DNA of 64,000 nt from Kalaharituber pfeilii (Eukaryota > Ascomycota > Pezizomycetes > Pezizales > Pezizaceae): the NCBI GenBank assembly GCA_015179045.1, contig WHUZ01000089.1, positions 124,001 through 188,000 of the forward strand, written 5' to 3'. Positions 22,701 to 37,077 of the stretch are shown here, piece after piece (position 1 is the first letter of the stretch; every line of letters begins with the position of its first letter). A program made the translations under genes and the position numbers. Below the pieces are notes generated by a model. It searched no databases. It was not told where the DNA came from and saw only the letters and a program-made list of their open reading frames with translations.

Positions 22701-22921
22701 CTCCGGCTCACATACTGTGTACATATACAACACGCATAGACACGTTCAGCACATACTTATACAGCGACAGGCTTGAAACTACAGCCTTAACAAAACCTCC
22801 GGGCAATCACTGGTGCAAACTAGCCTTATTGCTTCCCGACGGCGTGCAACAGGTACTTAGGTATCCTACATGTTGAGTATAAGCCAACCATATACGCGGT
22901 GAAAGGATCTAGTAAAGGCTT
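19771..22921. other. intergenic with GC-rich block upstream of the RabGAP gene
   Basis: No supported gene is present. Composition turns sharply GC- and C-rich at about 20870-22180, with a run of 20 C at 21954-21973 and a G run at 20692-20703. The long Pro/Arg/Ala-rich ORFs here exist on both strands at once, as expected from GC-rich non-coding DNA. The block probably includes promoter and 5' untranslated sequence of the gene starting at 22922. Confidence 0.5.
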
Positions 22922-25555
22922 ATGGATATGGAAGCTCAGGCCGAAAGACCAGCGGAGGTGGCAGCAAGTATGGTGTGTTCAATCCCAGAACAAAGTCGTC
23001 CCCCTCCTCCATCGGTCGCACAATCAGTGCCGGTTTGTCAGGAGGTACAAGCGAGTTTGTCGTCACAGGAAGTGGAGGGAGCTACTAAAAGGAATTCGAA
23101 AGGTTCAAGTTCTGGTGTGGCAGAGATTATTACAACAGCAACAGATGCTATAATTACTAGGACAGCACCTTCACCACAATTTCCCCCACCCTCTTCTGCT
23201 GATATTTCCAGGGAGGCTCCTGCAGATACCAACATTAATCTTGTATCAGTCTCAAATTCAACCACATCTCCATCAGCCGCTGCATCAACCACATCCTCAT
23301 CTCAACAAATAGCAGCATCATGTAGCATCGAGCCTTCAACCCAACTTCGCTCATCCCATTCTTTCAAGCGTGACTCGGGGCTTGCTGTCGAAGAAAGTCC
23401 AGTTAATCCATCTCATTCTCCTTCATTTGCTGCAACACCTGCGGCCACCCAGAGCTGCATCACCTCACCACCACCCAGACCAAATAAAAGATATGCACCA
23501 TCTGTAGTGGGTGCAGCAAGTATTGGAGGTGCTAGTATCACCCCAAGTATTCTAACACCCGAAGATGAATTAGCATCTCGAAGAGTGCGGTCACTTTACG
23601 ATTCTGGCAGCGATATACAAAGTTCATACTCAAGACGAGGTGGTGGGACGGACTCTGATGCAGGAAGCATGGCGGTGCCAGGAGGTAGGACCAAGAGACT
23701 TAGTAAGGGAATGAGAAATAGTCTGGTGGTCACTGATGAGGAAGGAGGATTCTCCTCGGAAATCGGGAGTGGAACTTTAAGAGAAGAGGAAGAGGGAGAA
23801 CTGGATAAGGCAACAAATACACGTTCATATGGTGGAGAGGAAGTTCGGGGTAATAGTCTAGAAATTCAAGATGAGAAAGAGGGGCCAATGACGGCAGGTG
23901 GGGTGGAAGATTGGCAGGATCTCGAAGGAAAACAGGTCGACCGGTATATCCCTCGCTCTTCTCATAGGAAGCAAAAATGTTACAAAATCCGGATCAGCTG
24001 ATATGATTTTCCAGTTATGGGTTCATCAAGCCTAAAGGGGAAGAGTCTGCGAGTTCACCGGATATGAATTCACCTAGCAAAAAGCCCATTACACCAAAGA
24101 AGCACCGGCGATTAAAGGTTCTTATTAACGCATTCGATGGCGAGAAGCCGGAGGAGATGCTTCAAAGTCCGGCTGTTTGGCATAAGGACGAAATTAAAGA
24201 AAAAGAGGTTGAACGAGCCAAGAAATGGAAGGCCATGGCAATGTCCATGACAGACGGAACAAAAACCAGTCGGTGGAAGCGAGGGAAAAGCGCAGAAAAA
24301 TTGACTGAAGGACCTGGGGGTCAGTGGAAATTCGCAACAAAAGACCCCAAGGTAGGTTCACATTATTCAATTTCCGCGGGAACTTAGGGTCCATGCAGGT
24401 CCGTGATGCTGATATCAATGGCTCCATTATCAGCTGATATCGCGTACCTGGAAAGGGATACCTGATTGTTGGCGTGCGGCAGCCTGGCATGCCTTCCTCA
24501 CATCAAGTGCTGAGAAGAGGGGTAACTGCTTACCCGACGATGAGCTCAAGGCTATATACCATGTAAGTCATTATAAAATTGTCTATATAGCAAACTTTGA
24601 AATTTCTCTAATTTCCGATACGCTGCTCAGGAATTGGTGGAAAGAGGAAGCGCAGACGACGTGCAAATAGACCTTGACGTTCCCAGGACGATCAGCTCGC
24701 ATATTATGTTCCGGCGCCGATATCGTGGCGGGTGAGTTATAGTTTCATTCCGGGCAACGGTTTGCTGTCTTTCTAGGCAAGTTGCTAACGAGTCCTTGAA
24801 GGCAACGTCTGCTTTTCCGTGTGCTTCATGCCATCTCACTCCACTTTCCCGAAGTCGGCTATGTTCAAGGAATGGCTGCCTTAGCTGCAACTCTACTGTG
24901 TTATTACGATGAGGAGACAACATTCATCATGATGGTCAGGCTATGGGAGCTGCGCGGTCTTGGCAAACTCTATGAGCCCGGGTTTGGAGGCCTTATGGAG
25001 GCACTTAATGAGTTGGAGAACAAGTGGCTGAAAGGTGGATTGGTGTCCCAGAAATTAGAGAATTTGGGCATTGAGCCTACAGCGTATGGTACAAAATGGT
25101 ACTTGACACTCTTCAACTACTCACTACCGTTCCCAGCTCAATTGCGAGTTTGGGATGTTTTTATGCTGTTGGGCGATCCAGACTCCGCACCAACGCCGCG
25201 ACATTCCGGATTTAGTCTTCACTTTGGTCACCACCAGAGCAAATCAGAGAATGATGCCGAGAGCATCGCACCTGCCGTTGGGTTTAGCGGGACCTTGGAT
25301 ATCATCCATGCCACTTCGACAGCATTGATCGATGGCATGAAGGAGATGATCCTGAATGCTGACTTTGAAACCGCGATGAAAGCGCTCACGAGCTGGATAC
25401 CTGTCAAGGACGAAGAGTTATTGATGAAAGTCGCAAAGGCTGAGTGGAAGTTAAGAAGGCGGAGAAGACATTTCGGAAGTAGTAATAGTAGTAGTGGGCT
25501 ATTTAATACTGCTCCTGCTTCTCCGACTACATCACAGCATAAGGCGCGGGCATAG
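22922..25555 (+). CDS. TBC-domain Rab GTPase-activating protein
   Basis: Five exons (22922-23943, 24015-24351, 24434-24562, 24631-24731, 24802-25555) close exactly to 780 aa. Introns are 70-82 bp with GTATAT, GTAGGT, GTAAGT and GTGAGT donors. The first 340 residues are low-complexity Ser/Pro/Thr sequence. A DRYGFIKPK motif spans the first junction, followed by a basic helical stretch. The TBC domain runs from about 460 (IPDCWRAAAWHAF) to 720. Both catalytic fingers are present: arginine finger in IDLDVPR (I-x-x-D-x-x-R, R515) and glutamine finger in GYVQGM (Q552). The protein should stimulate GTP hydrolysis by a Rab GTPase in membrane traffic; which Rab is not evident. ATG 22922 is the first in-frame Met. 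The C-terminal tail is basic, then Ser-rich. I do not assign a yeast Gyp name. Confidence 0.9.
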
Positions 25556-26334
25556 ATGATAATTTTCACTGGCGGTGTCTCTTCTTTTAGTTTATCCGCA
25601 TTCCGCGTTCCTAGACGTTCCCGGATTTCGCGCTTTCCCTAGAATTAATACCCTCTTCTGCAATGATGAATTCTTTTTCTTTCTCTTCCCATGTTTCTGT
25701 CGCTGGCCTCCCGGACTATTTTGGAATGTACTTCACTGGCATTTGGCTGTGTTCCTTCCATTAATTTTCTGAGCGCCTTACTGGCCATCTAATTGGCTTA
25801 TACCTCTAAACTGTGAATATGCCGTCCTCTTTTGCCTCCAGTCTCTTTCCCTTAGCTTCTTGTCCCCCGTGACTGAGTTTTGATTTGCTGGTATGATTTG
25901 CAGGAGTCATTTTCTGGTTTCATGTGCACGTTTGAAGAAAGAGTGGGTGGGAGGTTTTTTTCTTCTCTAATTTTTTACTGAGCTTTTTTTTTTTTATTAT
26001 TATTATTCCGGCGTTTCACAAACTTTTTCTTGCTTCCGACCTAGTGGGCTGAAGGGTCAAGGAATCAAATTGGGGCGTTTTTCTTAGCTTCTTCTCTTTT
26101 TCTTAATAAAATTTCATCAGATTTCCTTTATATTTTTTCTACATTCTCGGATTTATGACTTCTCAAGGCTCATGTGAATGGGTAGGTTTTGAGTACACAC
26201 ACAGGGATCACATTTTTACTTTAACTTTTCCAACCTTATTCTTTGCTCCGTTGGGCTTCTTGTGCACTTTTTCTATACCTTTTTTGGACAGGTAATTTTT
26301 TAAATATTTGGGTTTCGGAGACTTTCTTTTTCTC

Positions 26335-26337
<3 letters not shown>

Positions 26338-26366
<29 letters not shown>

Positions 26367-26401
26367 GTTGTTGTTTTGTTTTGTTTTGTTTTGTTTTGTT
26401 G
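26338..26401. repeat. T29 tract followed by GTTTT pentanucleotide repeat
   Basis: A run of 29 T is followed directly by GTTGTTGTTTTG and about five copies of GTTTT. It resembles a decayed poly(A) tail read from the other strand or a slippage microsatellite; no retroelement body is recognised beside it. Confidence 0.7.
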
Positions 26402-28035
26402 GGGGGATGGAAGTCCGGGGAACTAGAATATGTGGCTAATTTTACCAGAACGTACGCTCACGAGAGCCGAGGAACAATGATACCTAACCTACAGATAGGT
26501 TGAGATGCAACGAGAAACATGGCAAAAAATAGTGTTGACTAGAAAGACCCATTTGCAAAGTTTTTCTGAAAAGAAAGGAAAAGAAATAACGTTTTTGTAT
26601 GATTTTGTTGTTTTTTTTTGTTTTTGCTTTTTTTTGTTTTTTTTGTGCTTTGTAACCAGTCTATACCTAATGCTAATGTAATTTGTAATATCTTTTTGGT
26701 ACTCTTTCATTCCAGATATTCGAATGGTTTGTGTCATTTGGTATGTGTACATTGGAGAAAGCAATGTGTGGATATTGATGGTCTTGCAAATGCTGGGAGG
26801 GGAGGGGGAGAAGGGGGGGGATGGTATAGAGGAAAATTAAGTATTTGGGCATGTATATGCAAACATGGGGGGCATGGGAGCAACTTTGGAAGAAGAAGAT
26901 TGGGATTCTGCTCTCTACTGTAGCCTACTTGGTTCTTATGTACCTTATGATTAAATAATTGTTCACGATTCACAAAAACATAAAAAAAGAGAAAAACACA
27001 AAGAGGGGGGGGGGGTAAGAAGGTAAGTTCCGTATATATCGAAAATCTGAGAGAGGCCGGAAATCAAGTCTGGGCTTTTTTATATTAAATAAATAAATAA
27101 ATAAAAGTAATAGGTAACCCATAGTCCCAAAAGCCCAATTAGAACTAGTTGCCTCTTATGTTTATAAAATCAGGCCCCAGTAAATAAAAATAATAATAAT
27201 AAAAATAAAAAAAAATAAAAAATAAAAAAACATGAACAAAGTTCAAGCCCCATATACCCTTTTCCACACGTCGATTTGAGACCCTGTACCCAAGCCAACT
27301 CATTCCCGAGGCCCCGGGGGAGCGTAGTAGGTATACGGTTATGGTTTTTCTTGTGTGGTATGCATACCAGAGCTTGGGGGTTTTATATACATGCAATTTT
27401 TTTTTTGGTTGGGATATGTCAATTGTGTGATCTCGAGCACTGAGGGGGTTGTGTTGGTCAGCGGTAAGAATCGATAGGTTGCTACTGACTGTGGATACGT
27501 GTATGCAGTGCGTAGCAGAAAGCCTGTAGTAGTATGGTTTTAGTATGCGGCATAAGGGAAAGCTTTTACCACTTGAAGTCTCCCTTGGAATTGCGAGACA
27601 TGCAGCCGAGCGCACTTGCCCTGCACTATTTCTCAGTATCATGAGAAAAAAACACACACAAAAAAAAAAAAAAATCAATAAGTTAACAAACAAGACTACA
27701 GAAAAATTAGTAGACCGCATGAATAGACACTGGAGACTGCATCTTTTTTTTTTTTTTTTTTTCAGAATTTAAAATTGAGCATTTTTGGTTCGATGGTTCT
27801 GTTTTTTTGCAAGGAGGGTGCTGCGCTCGGCTGCATGTCTCTCGATACTTGGTAAAGTGGACCCTTATGCTGCATAGTGAAACCATACTAGGAAGACTTT
27901 CTGCTAGGTGCTAATTCGTTCGTTGATCCACCTGGTATGGCGTTTGTTCACTGGATATTTGGGAGCGAGTACCCGTCAAAAAACTAGGATCTTATTCTTG
28001 AGTGTACTGGATAGAAGATGAGATGAAATAAAATG

Positions 28036-28040
<5 letters not shown>

Positions 28041-28085
<45 letters not shown>
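28041..28085. repeat. A45 homopolymer
   Basis: An uninterrupted run of 45 A. It could be the tail of an inserted retrotranscript, but no coding body or target-site duplication is obvious next to it. Length is likely to vary between reads. Confidence 0.8.
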
Positions 28086-28087
<2 letters not shown>

Positions 28088-28631
28088 TACAGAACCCCTC
28101 ATTTTCGAGATCCGTAAACCCCCCCGCCCCCATCTCCTTTGCAAGCTTTGTATCTAGTTGAGATGAGTTTTTTCTTCCTTTTTTCCAGAACAAGAAATAA
28201 AATTGAAACCAACTTCAAACTCGGAAGAGTGCCCTTTTGATCCCAGGTCTTGGCGACTACCCCATTCGGAAATTGGGGGGGGTGGGGGTGTTGTAGTCTG
28301 GTTAGGTTAGGGGGGTTGACCGATTAGTGTAGTGAAACAGTGATAAGTTAGCAAGGCAAGTTTCACATACGCGCGTGCACGTGTGCACGTGAGCACGTGA
28401 GTTGGTTGCGTTTATTGAATAACGGGGGTTGGTGGGAGGGGTGGAAGTTGAAAGAAAATTTATGGATGGGAAAAACTTAGGCGAGTTATTGGGGTATATA
28501 TGGTGTATCTTATGGTATCAAGTTCACGCAGGTTATAGCACGAAGAAGTAAGAAATGCTAACGTTTAGATTCGCTCGAATTTAAGACCCCCAAAAAAGGT
28601 CAGTTGAAAATTCCATATGCATAGCTAAACT

Positions 28632-29056
28632 CTAGCCTCCTACTGCTGTCCATACTAAACTTAATACCCGGCTTTCATTCGCTGCGAAGGCAGATGGCAT
28701 TGAACCAAAAAACTTCTTGATCATCCATGGAACAAGTCCAACAGCAAACAGAAATGCACAGGCATTCATTATCTTGCACTCGATCTGTGACGTAACGCCC
28801 CATTCCGCCTGCTTGGGTCCCCACCCTCGATCACATAAAATCACTTGACCCATGTTTCTTGGATCCTGTCAAACGCTTCATAACATCCAGTAACACTTCC
28901 CCAAAACTCCAATCCGGGATCCAACAAATCCAAACCCCATGTCCATGTCTCGAATAGTCTTAGGCCCAGCCCCTGGGAGAGATTGTCTCGAATAAGTACA
29001 TGCCCTCTCTTCTCATCAGGGACTAACCGCAAAATCTGCTTCGAACGAAATATCAA
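28632..29056 (-). other. weak coding trace, two abutting frames
   Basis: Two minus-strand frames abut: 29056-28841 (ending RIQETWVK) and 28853-28632 (MGQVILCDRGWGPKQ, later LFAVGLVPWMIKKFF). Their composition is more protein-like than the surrounding desert, and they overlap by a few bases at different phase. This may be a decayed gene or chance. No family is recognised. Confidence 0.2.
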
Positions 29057-29271
29057 TGCAGTTTCTATTGTAGGTTAGCTCCGCCCCCCCCCCCTTCCCA
29101 CACAGATCTGAGAAGGTACCCGAGATTACCCCCTTATATCCTTCATCCGTTTTTCCCGACCTCCTAGTTTAGGGCTGCCGATTTCGTTTACCACAGCATG
29201 CACCGGTGGGGGCATGAGACAATGTCAGTGATTTTGCGTAAAAGGTTGTTCCACAAGCCCACAAAGTTGCA

Positions 29272-29407
29272 ACTGTATCGGATGGTTCAATGGAACACAG
29301 TAAATTTACATACAAAATTACCAATGCGCGCCTTGGCCTTTGCTTGAATTGTGAACAGATTTTGCCAACTTAGGTTTAGCTGTCCCATTGAACCGTCCAA
29401 TACAGTA
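29272..29407. mobile_element. MITE copy 2
   Basis: About 136 bp closely matching the element at 12099-12246. The left end is ACTGTATCGGATGGTTCAATG, the right end is CCATTGAACCGTCC then ATACAGTA, and the core CCAATGCGCGCCTTGGCCT is identical. This copy lacks the short insertion seen in the left end of copy 1 and so better shows the family's terminal inverted repeats. Confidence 0.75.
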
Positions 29408-32400
29408 GCTGTGCCGAACTGGTGGCTGTCCAGGGTTTGAGATTTGTATCATATTGACAGAGTAAGCCACATTTATAAAGATGTCTAAAATATGAGCGGA
29501 GCAGTGCAGGTAATCTGGTTTTTTTTTCGACCGAAAGAAACATATACTGTAAGTACATTTCAACAATCAAAGGTAGAGTACTACCCGTGGTATTCGCCAA
29601 GGGCAGGCACAAGTACTGGTAACAGGAATGCCATGTGGGTGGGTGGGTGATTCTGATTGTGGTAGTGCTGGTTCTTGGTGGGTGTCTTCATAAATCAAAT
29701 CTAATCTGTATTCAACGGAGCAGTTCACAATATCCCATCCAATAAATAACCCACCCAGTTCCAACTATATTTTCTGACCTACATGCCCAGCATTCATCAT
29801 CTCAAGCTAGCTGCGGAGAAAAGGTAATCGTAGGCGATGTACCTGCTTTACCCTATTTCCCGTTCGACGAGTCTTCGTCCCCAATCTCCTTTCCATGTTA
29901 TTCATAAGTCTCGCTTATTCCCATTGCTTTTTTACCACCATCGGGAATCTCGAGAGTTTGTTTTGTATTTTTGGAACTCTCTAGGAATATATACCATCCA
30001 TCGACAAACCTGCATCAACAATACAACACAAGCTTATCACCGAACTAAGCAAACAACCATATGATAATCAAAATTTTGTTTACAGAGCGATGATGAAGAA
30101 AGAAGAGCGGGGGTGTTTGATCTCAAGGGAAAAAGAATATCGCAAGTGCCCTGGATCAATCGAGCTTCGGGTTCTTCTTGTAGAGCTATTTGTTAAATAT
30201 CCGCACCCTTTAAGGCTTGCATGGCTTTTTAAGACGCTTATTTGGGCGATAATTGGATGGAAAAGTCAACGCAGCCAGCAGTGGAGAAGGGTGACGGCGA
30301 AAATGCGCACAAAAAGGTATTTTGTTCACGTTTGAAATTGATGAGTCGAAAAAAGCCCTTAAGCAGCAATATTGACTTGAAGGTGTAATTAAAGAGCTTT
30401 CTATAATGGGTGATCGGGATTGGCTGTCGAATCCATCATGCTAACCCTTGTTACCCTGAACTGCTTAACACTCACAGTAGAGCCTTTGCTATTATTTCTT
30501 GGCAGCACACCATCTCTTACGAGATCAAGTCTAGGCATAAAAACAACTTGTATTAGTAATTTTTTAACAGACTTACCCTGTCGTTGATCATAAGCCGAGA
30601 CACTTGGCCTGTTTAACATGCATGATTACATAACTGTGCCTAAGTTTGACGTTTTCTTTTTAGCGCAACTCATCAACGCCAGGAAATAAAGTGCGATCAG
30701 CGACTCGAGAACCTGAGAGAGACCTGTGGCTGAGTGCTGTGAAATCTCTGCCAAGTTATAGTACGCGCAATAACACGCAGAGAAAATCGGCCCGGAACAT
30801 AATGAAATAGAACGCCGCACTAATATACAAGAAACGTTCGGTACGTGGAGCGAAAAAAAAAAAGTAAAAAAAAAAAAAAAAGCCGAGAGCGTAATGCACC
30901 TCGCATAAACGGTGAAGGGGAGAAAAACAAGGGTAGCGTGCACTGAATATTCCATTACTAGGTCAAGTGTTTTCCACACGCACAATTCTTACAGAAACTT
31001 ATAAAATATCTTCGTAGCGTGACATGTGCATAGTATTTTTGCTTCACCCAGTTCGTTCTGAGGATGTAGTGTTTCATAGCACATCTGCCGACATCTTCAA
31101 AAGCCAAGATAAAACAAGATCAAGTGCCAGGCGTACCCCGCCTTCGAAAACTCAGATTCTGTTCTACTAATCATGATTCAATAATTTCCAAGTCTCCTCA
31201 TAACAAGCATTTTAACTATGTTACGTATGAATTGTTGTGTTCATCTAGATCGACATCATCAGTTGTTTGTTCTACTCATCGTGACTTCATGGTGGTTTAG
31301 GTGGGGCGCGGTCTGGCAATGCTCGAAAAACATTGTGAAATCACGGACAAATGCTCCTGCGAAGCTTCTGTAGACAACATTTAATTGGCCTATGCAGCTC
31401 ATAGCCGCTCCCCCACCTCCACTCCTTGCCCTTATATCCAACTGGATCACTGCAGGACTTCCAAGTCAGTAATACCCCATCCGAACCGTCGCTACTCTAA
31501 TTAACAGTATGCATGTATGTTAGTTGATCAATGCCCATGGGTGATGTGGCAATAGAGTAGCAGCATAATCAATTTTCACCGGAAGTCAAGGCTAGCATTC
31601 GTCGTTATAGAATTATTTACCGACCCGTTCTGCATACAGAATGTAGTAACAAGTAAACCTGAATAACAAACCAGACCCTCAAGTTGGTTTAGTTTGACGC
31701 TGTTGGTGCCGAGAAGGTTGTCACATCATGTCTATGGCGCAGATGGATAGTGGTCTAATTAAAGTGAACAAAACAAATCAAGTGGATGTGGACATGATTA
31801 CGACCGCATGTTAATGAGGGTATTATTACTATTGGAGTAAAGCTGTAAAGGTACTGCAATTTTAACTGCCCTCTCGGCACGGTGACAGGGGGATTTAGCA
31901 CCGCCACATGTATATATTAGTCTTCATCGCCTGAAATTTGACTCTGTGAGAGAGTGGAGATGGGATGGGAACGATGTGAGGAATGAAATGCCAACAGCTA
32001 TACCTACTGTAAGTCGATAAATAGTTCCCGTTTACCGCCTTCTATGTGTCAATTTGACCACTTTCCGACGCCCGAAGATTGTGCAATCAGCCCAAGGTAA
32101 TGTATTTGTGGAGCAACAATGACCAGTATGAGGCTGCAGGAAAACCTCTTCTGGAAATGCGAATAAAATTTTCCCGGCAAGTGAAGAACATATCCTGGCC
32201 TTCTAATGTAAGCAAACAGAAAGAAACGTAGGATTCCTAATTGGACAGATTTTGTCGGTATGTTTGTGCTACTGGGGTTTTCGCAGCGATGGAGGGTTGC
32301 CCACTGGGGCTTGTTTAAATTAACGCAGAACATCTCCTGCTAACCCGCGACAGGGGCATAGGGCCGAGGGAAACGATATTTCCTCTTCGAGTGTTGTGCT

Positions 32401-35400
32401 TCGGAGGTTGAAGGAGGCTAGTCTGGTTAGAAGGACAAGTAGGCGTTGAGCTAGTCCGGGGGTCGTGCCAACCAAACTGGAGCTAGTCTAGTTGCAGTTG
32501 AGCCCTATGCGCCCTAGCCGCCACCAAACAGAGGCTAGCGCTACCCTAGGCGCTTCCGTACACGGATGATTACTGAGCGTTTTGGTTTTTCCGTGCTGTG
32601 GCTAGGGCTCAGCACGGGGTGCAAACATTCTACGCACCAATTTAACTCTTGCCTCGCAGCCGTCACGAGAAAATCGTCGACGAGGCGCTGACTGGGAGCC
32701 GAAATGTCCGTAGCAAATTTCCGTGCTCTATAATTCACGCGTTCACCTGGTCCCGATGCTGGGTATGTAGCAATATGGCAAGGCCGGCTTTACTTATGTG
32801 CCATTCCTAATCTCAATACGGCGCTCCACGGAGAAGGTTTGTCTCAGCCACTCTAGAGTGGAAAGGTGCTTGACTTATGCTACGGCGGGTTAAGGCAAGG
32901 ATAATGACTGATCCATGGAGGAGAGAATCTCGACCAAATATGTGACATGGGAATGGGAGAGGTGTTCGCCAGAATTGGAATAGCACAACGTGTTCCCCGT
33001 TGCACAGCAGCACAGAAAGCGAAATTTGACAGATAGAGAGCTTGTCCTTGTGAGACCTCTTTGCTTCTTTGGGCCTGATCAGCGTTTCAGCAGGGATATG
33101 GAGAACTTGACAGCCAATAACCGCTTTCTCGGGCCAATCTGAACAGCATCCTTCCTCTTGAGCCACTAGAGTCTCGCTTTCGTCAACATTGCAGTGCCCT
33201 GCAGATAGTCTAAGATTTTACTGGTAGGCTTCATAGATCGAGTGCAACAGGTATCTTGCTTCTGAACTCAATGCTCACATTTGAGCATGCCAAAACCGGG
33301 AATTGCTTCCGAATTTGCTCAAGTATCCAAGCTCCCTTTTTCGGCTGCTGGTGATCCATGCGTCGTATCCAATTGGGCTATCTCTTTGGGCTATCTCTGC
33401 CTCATAGTATTCCTTTAAGGGCAGTATGGAGAGGGGGGGATTGTGGGACGAGCCTAGATTGAGGGTACGTATGCGGGGTCGACTTATTCTGAGACTATGT
33501 TCAAGTTCATCTGGCAATTCGCGTTAGCCGAAAAAAAGGATCTCTGCTAAATATACTGAAAGTACTAAGTTCCGCCGCTGTTGTCAGAAGAGGGATAACT
33601 GATGGTGCCCAATTGATGGCGGATTCCTCAGCCGTTCACAACCTTACTCCAATCCTTTCAGACAGTGAGCAGATCAAGACTTTCAGGTAAAAAGGTGCAC
33701 GCCGCAGGGCAAACCAGTGACGAGCAAGAGAACGCAGGGATTGGTCGTGGATTACATGAGTATCTGATATTGCTTATGCTTCCTAGCCACTCAACTAAAT
33801 GCCCAGCCCTTAGGAAGTGGGGCCTGGACATATCGCCCGTCCACACTCCAAAGGTGGGCGGAAGGAGTTTAAGACTGGGGACAGGGATCTTCTTAAGGTA
33901 AGGAAGAGGTGGTTATCGGAGGATTGACGGCCATGTTAAGAGAAAGTTAGCCTCATGCCGTAGGCGGTGTGTGGTCCCATTTCCTGTTTCCATTACATTT
34001 TTCAGTTCCTTGTCAACCCTCCTGGGAAAAGGCTTCTGCAAGCAACTCCCTTTGGTGCAAGATAACGTGAGCATGAGATGCGGGGGAGGTGATGAGTGAA
34101 GCTGTGACTCTGAGGCTGAAGATTTTAGGGGCTGGATGGCGTCCCCGGCCAGCAGGATGGTGAGCAGCCAGGCAGCATACGGTGCGAGACTACGAAGCTG
34201 GTGCCTCGCACCAAACTGGCTCCCATGGTCTAGTTGCCACGACCTCCAACCGTGTCGCTCTGAGTTGCAAGGCGGCCTGGCCAGCAGGCGTCTTTCTGCT
34301 GCCTGCGCCGACTCGCACCTAGCAAGCACGTCTACACCAACTACACCCGCTACATCCGCTACACCAGCTACCTAGTAGGCCTGTCCACCGTCGGGCATCC
34401 ATCGTACCACATTGTCGCCTTGCGTATGGCGTTAGTTTCAACGCTCTCAGGCTCGGCTCCTATCGCTGGCATGAACTCCATTGTCCATGAACTGCCCCTC
34501 GCCCTCTCCGAGGCGTTATGCAACTGTAGCCTCTCATGCAGCTGCTAGCGCCCCGAATTATTCAATGCCTTGAGTTCCTAAAGTAAGTACGTAGGTTAGC
34601 CCCTAGTCTCGTAACCAGGTTAGCCCCCATCCCCAGTGACCAAAGAAGCAAACGCATGTATCTTACAAGATCCAAACTCAATGAGCTGCATCCATACTCC
34701 TTGCATTGCTCAACTGCTGCTCCAATGGGTGATATGGCGTGTACATGACATGTACAGATACTCCGTGATCCAGCTATCGCTCCCCACTTATCCATTCCTA
34801 GCATGCTGGTGTCATTATTTTCCCAACCAGACTATTATTTTCTCGCAGCTAAAGCCAGCCACCTACTGGATTCAATTAAGTTTCTACTCCGTACCGCGCG
34901 AAGAACGATGTCTTTCCCTTTTCTACTTTTTCTGCCTTAGAAGCCCCACCCCATTCCCCACAACTATAGAGCATCGGCAGCGATCATGACCAGGGCCTGT
35001 TAGCCCTTGTGTGAAGCTGGATCAGTAAGATCATCCAGCTAGACTCCTTTTTGCACCACCGGGCATCAACCTTTCCTAGATTCGTGCTTCCCCAAAGTCA
35101 GTGCTCTGATGTATATGTACCTTCGCTTGCTTGCGTTAGTCCATACCCAGTTCACCCAAGCAACGTTTCAGATTGTTGGGTAAGGCACACTTAATTTACA
35201 ATCACTTTTCCTCCCCTTCGTTTTTGACAAAACGCTAATTGTTCCTGTGCTGAGTCCACTAATTTCTCCGTACGTACTTCCTCACCCCCTTGGACCATTC
35301 AATTCATCCTCTCTAATCAGATGGGCCATATGCGTGTGTACTCCCTCCTGTCAATTGTGTGGACTAAATGGGAACCCAATTCCCCTAATCGTAAAATAAG

Positions 35401-36317
35401 ATAATAAAACAGAATGCACAACCCCCAATGCAGCAAGCGGCAGGTATCCCACCCCCCGTCAAGGTCTACAGCAGGGGATACCCTCAATGGGATCAGTGTC
35501 CATGCCGAGAATGTCCCATGCTAGAGAATTAGTAAACTCCATGGATTCGTGTCATAGTTCCCTTTTTTGTGAGGTCTTTATCTTGTTTGGGGCTTCCAAA
35601 TCTGAAAGCCGAGTAATTATTCCATGCATAGAGCATAATCCAATTCTGACCCACGACCCCATCTCGGAATTACTACTTGTTATTATAAGAAACCTTTCAA
35701 CCGAATGAAGCAAACCGAGATACCCTATATATATATTTATATATGTATCCGTAAAGAATAGATGCGCGTTCGAGGTGCAATTATTTGCGAATAACGTTGC
35801 AGGAATTAGGACGAGGAAAATGAATCTAGAGGACAGCATGTCTCGGGTTGCTCCATTTACGAGCTTTATTTTGGGGGGCTAGATACACTTTCTCATTTTT
35901 ACTATCAGGGCTAGTCTCGAACCTATTAGGACACGCATGGTAACACATGTGCCCGTTATTAGCCCAAGAGGCATCAGATTCCAAGGGAAAGAGCTTAATT
36001 GCTGTCCCAGCAGCGCTCAATTGCAATTGGGGGAGGAATTATACACCTCAGTGGCATCGATGGGCCATCTGATCTGATGTATGATGGGCAGGATTGCAAT
36101 CCAGCAATCGCAATCGCATACATAGCCCACTGTGTGGTCAACTGAGCAACAGGTACGAACGGGGATTGGGGACGTTCGGGCTCGACTGGATTAGAGTGCA
36201 TAGCGAGTACCTTCGAGTACCTGGTAGCAAATATCGTGATTGCTAGGGTTGCCGGCGGAGGGGGGGTGCACTAGATCGGGCTACTGTAGACTCATACGCA
36301 GCCTTCTCTAGTAGGGC

Positions 36318-36490
36318 AGCATTTTTTTTTTTTTTTTTCTCGCGCGCAGCGGAGGGCAAAGAAAGGAAAGGAAAAAGACGAAGCAAAAAAGAAAGAGAGA
36401 AAAAAAAAAAAAAAAAAAGAGAGAAAAGAAAAGAAAAGAAAAGAAAAAAAAAAGAAAAAATACAAAAAAAATACAAAAAAGACAAACAAA
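36318..36490. repeat. polypurine (A/AG) tract
   Basis: After a T run at 36321-36338, the plus strand is almost purely purine from about 36355 to 36490: AAAG, AGAG and long A runs. The long Phe-rich ORFs on the minus strand are artefacts of this composition. Confidence 0.7.
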
Positions 36491-37077
36491 CAAAGGGCTC
36501 TTCCCACACAGCCACAGCTCTTGCTTTCGAACATCTCTTACGTGCCCATGTACTCATTTGTTTATTTACGAATTTTATTTCCTCGCGGTGCACCTTCATC
36601 CGGCCTGCTTCGCTGAACCGACGCCCTAGCAGCCCGTCGAGATATTGCATCTGCCCTGTGGCCAGCACCATTCTGACGGCAGACAGTGACTCGCAGGACG
36701 GCCGCTATCATATCGGCACGCCAGATAGACCTTTCCGCTTTTTCGCCTCTTCGTTTTTCTTCGCTGGCTCTGTGCGCCCGCCGCACCCCATCCTCCCCCG
36801 GCCCTTCGGCGTCGTCGCTGGCCGCCTGTTGGCTTAGGGACTACTTGTGCGTCCTTCTGTAGCGTGCGAAAGGGCCCAGCTGTGTCGAGTGCTTATTGTG
36901 AATTGGCCTCTTCGAGTGAAGATCCGCAGTCTCAGTTTCAGAGCAGACCCTTCTCAGATCCCTCAGCACTAGTCCCCCATCAAAACTGCATCGTCCCTCC
37001 GGTTTGGGCGAAGCAGAATCCCCCCCGTCGAAGGATAGGGCAGTTGGGCTCGAGAAGGCACCAATCCCTCGCCCAAC

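Noticed and set aside
35895..35990. tRNA-like sequence on the minus strand with GGTTCGAGACTAGCCC
   Set aside because: The acceptor-like ends pair, but the span is too short and the T-arm stem does not pair properly; a similar T-loop-like word near 8695 has the same problem.
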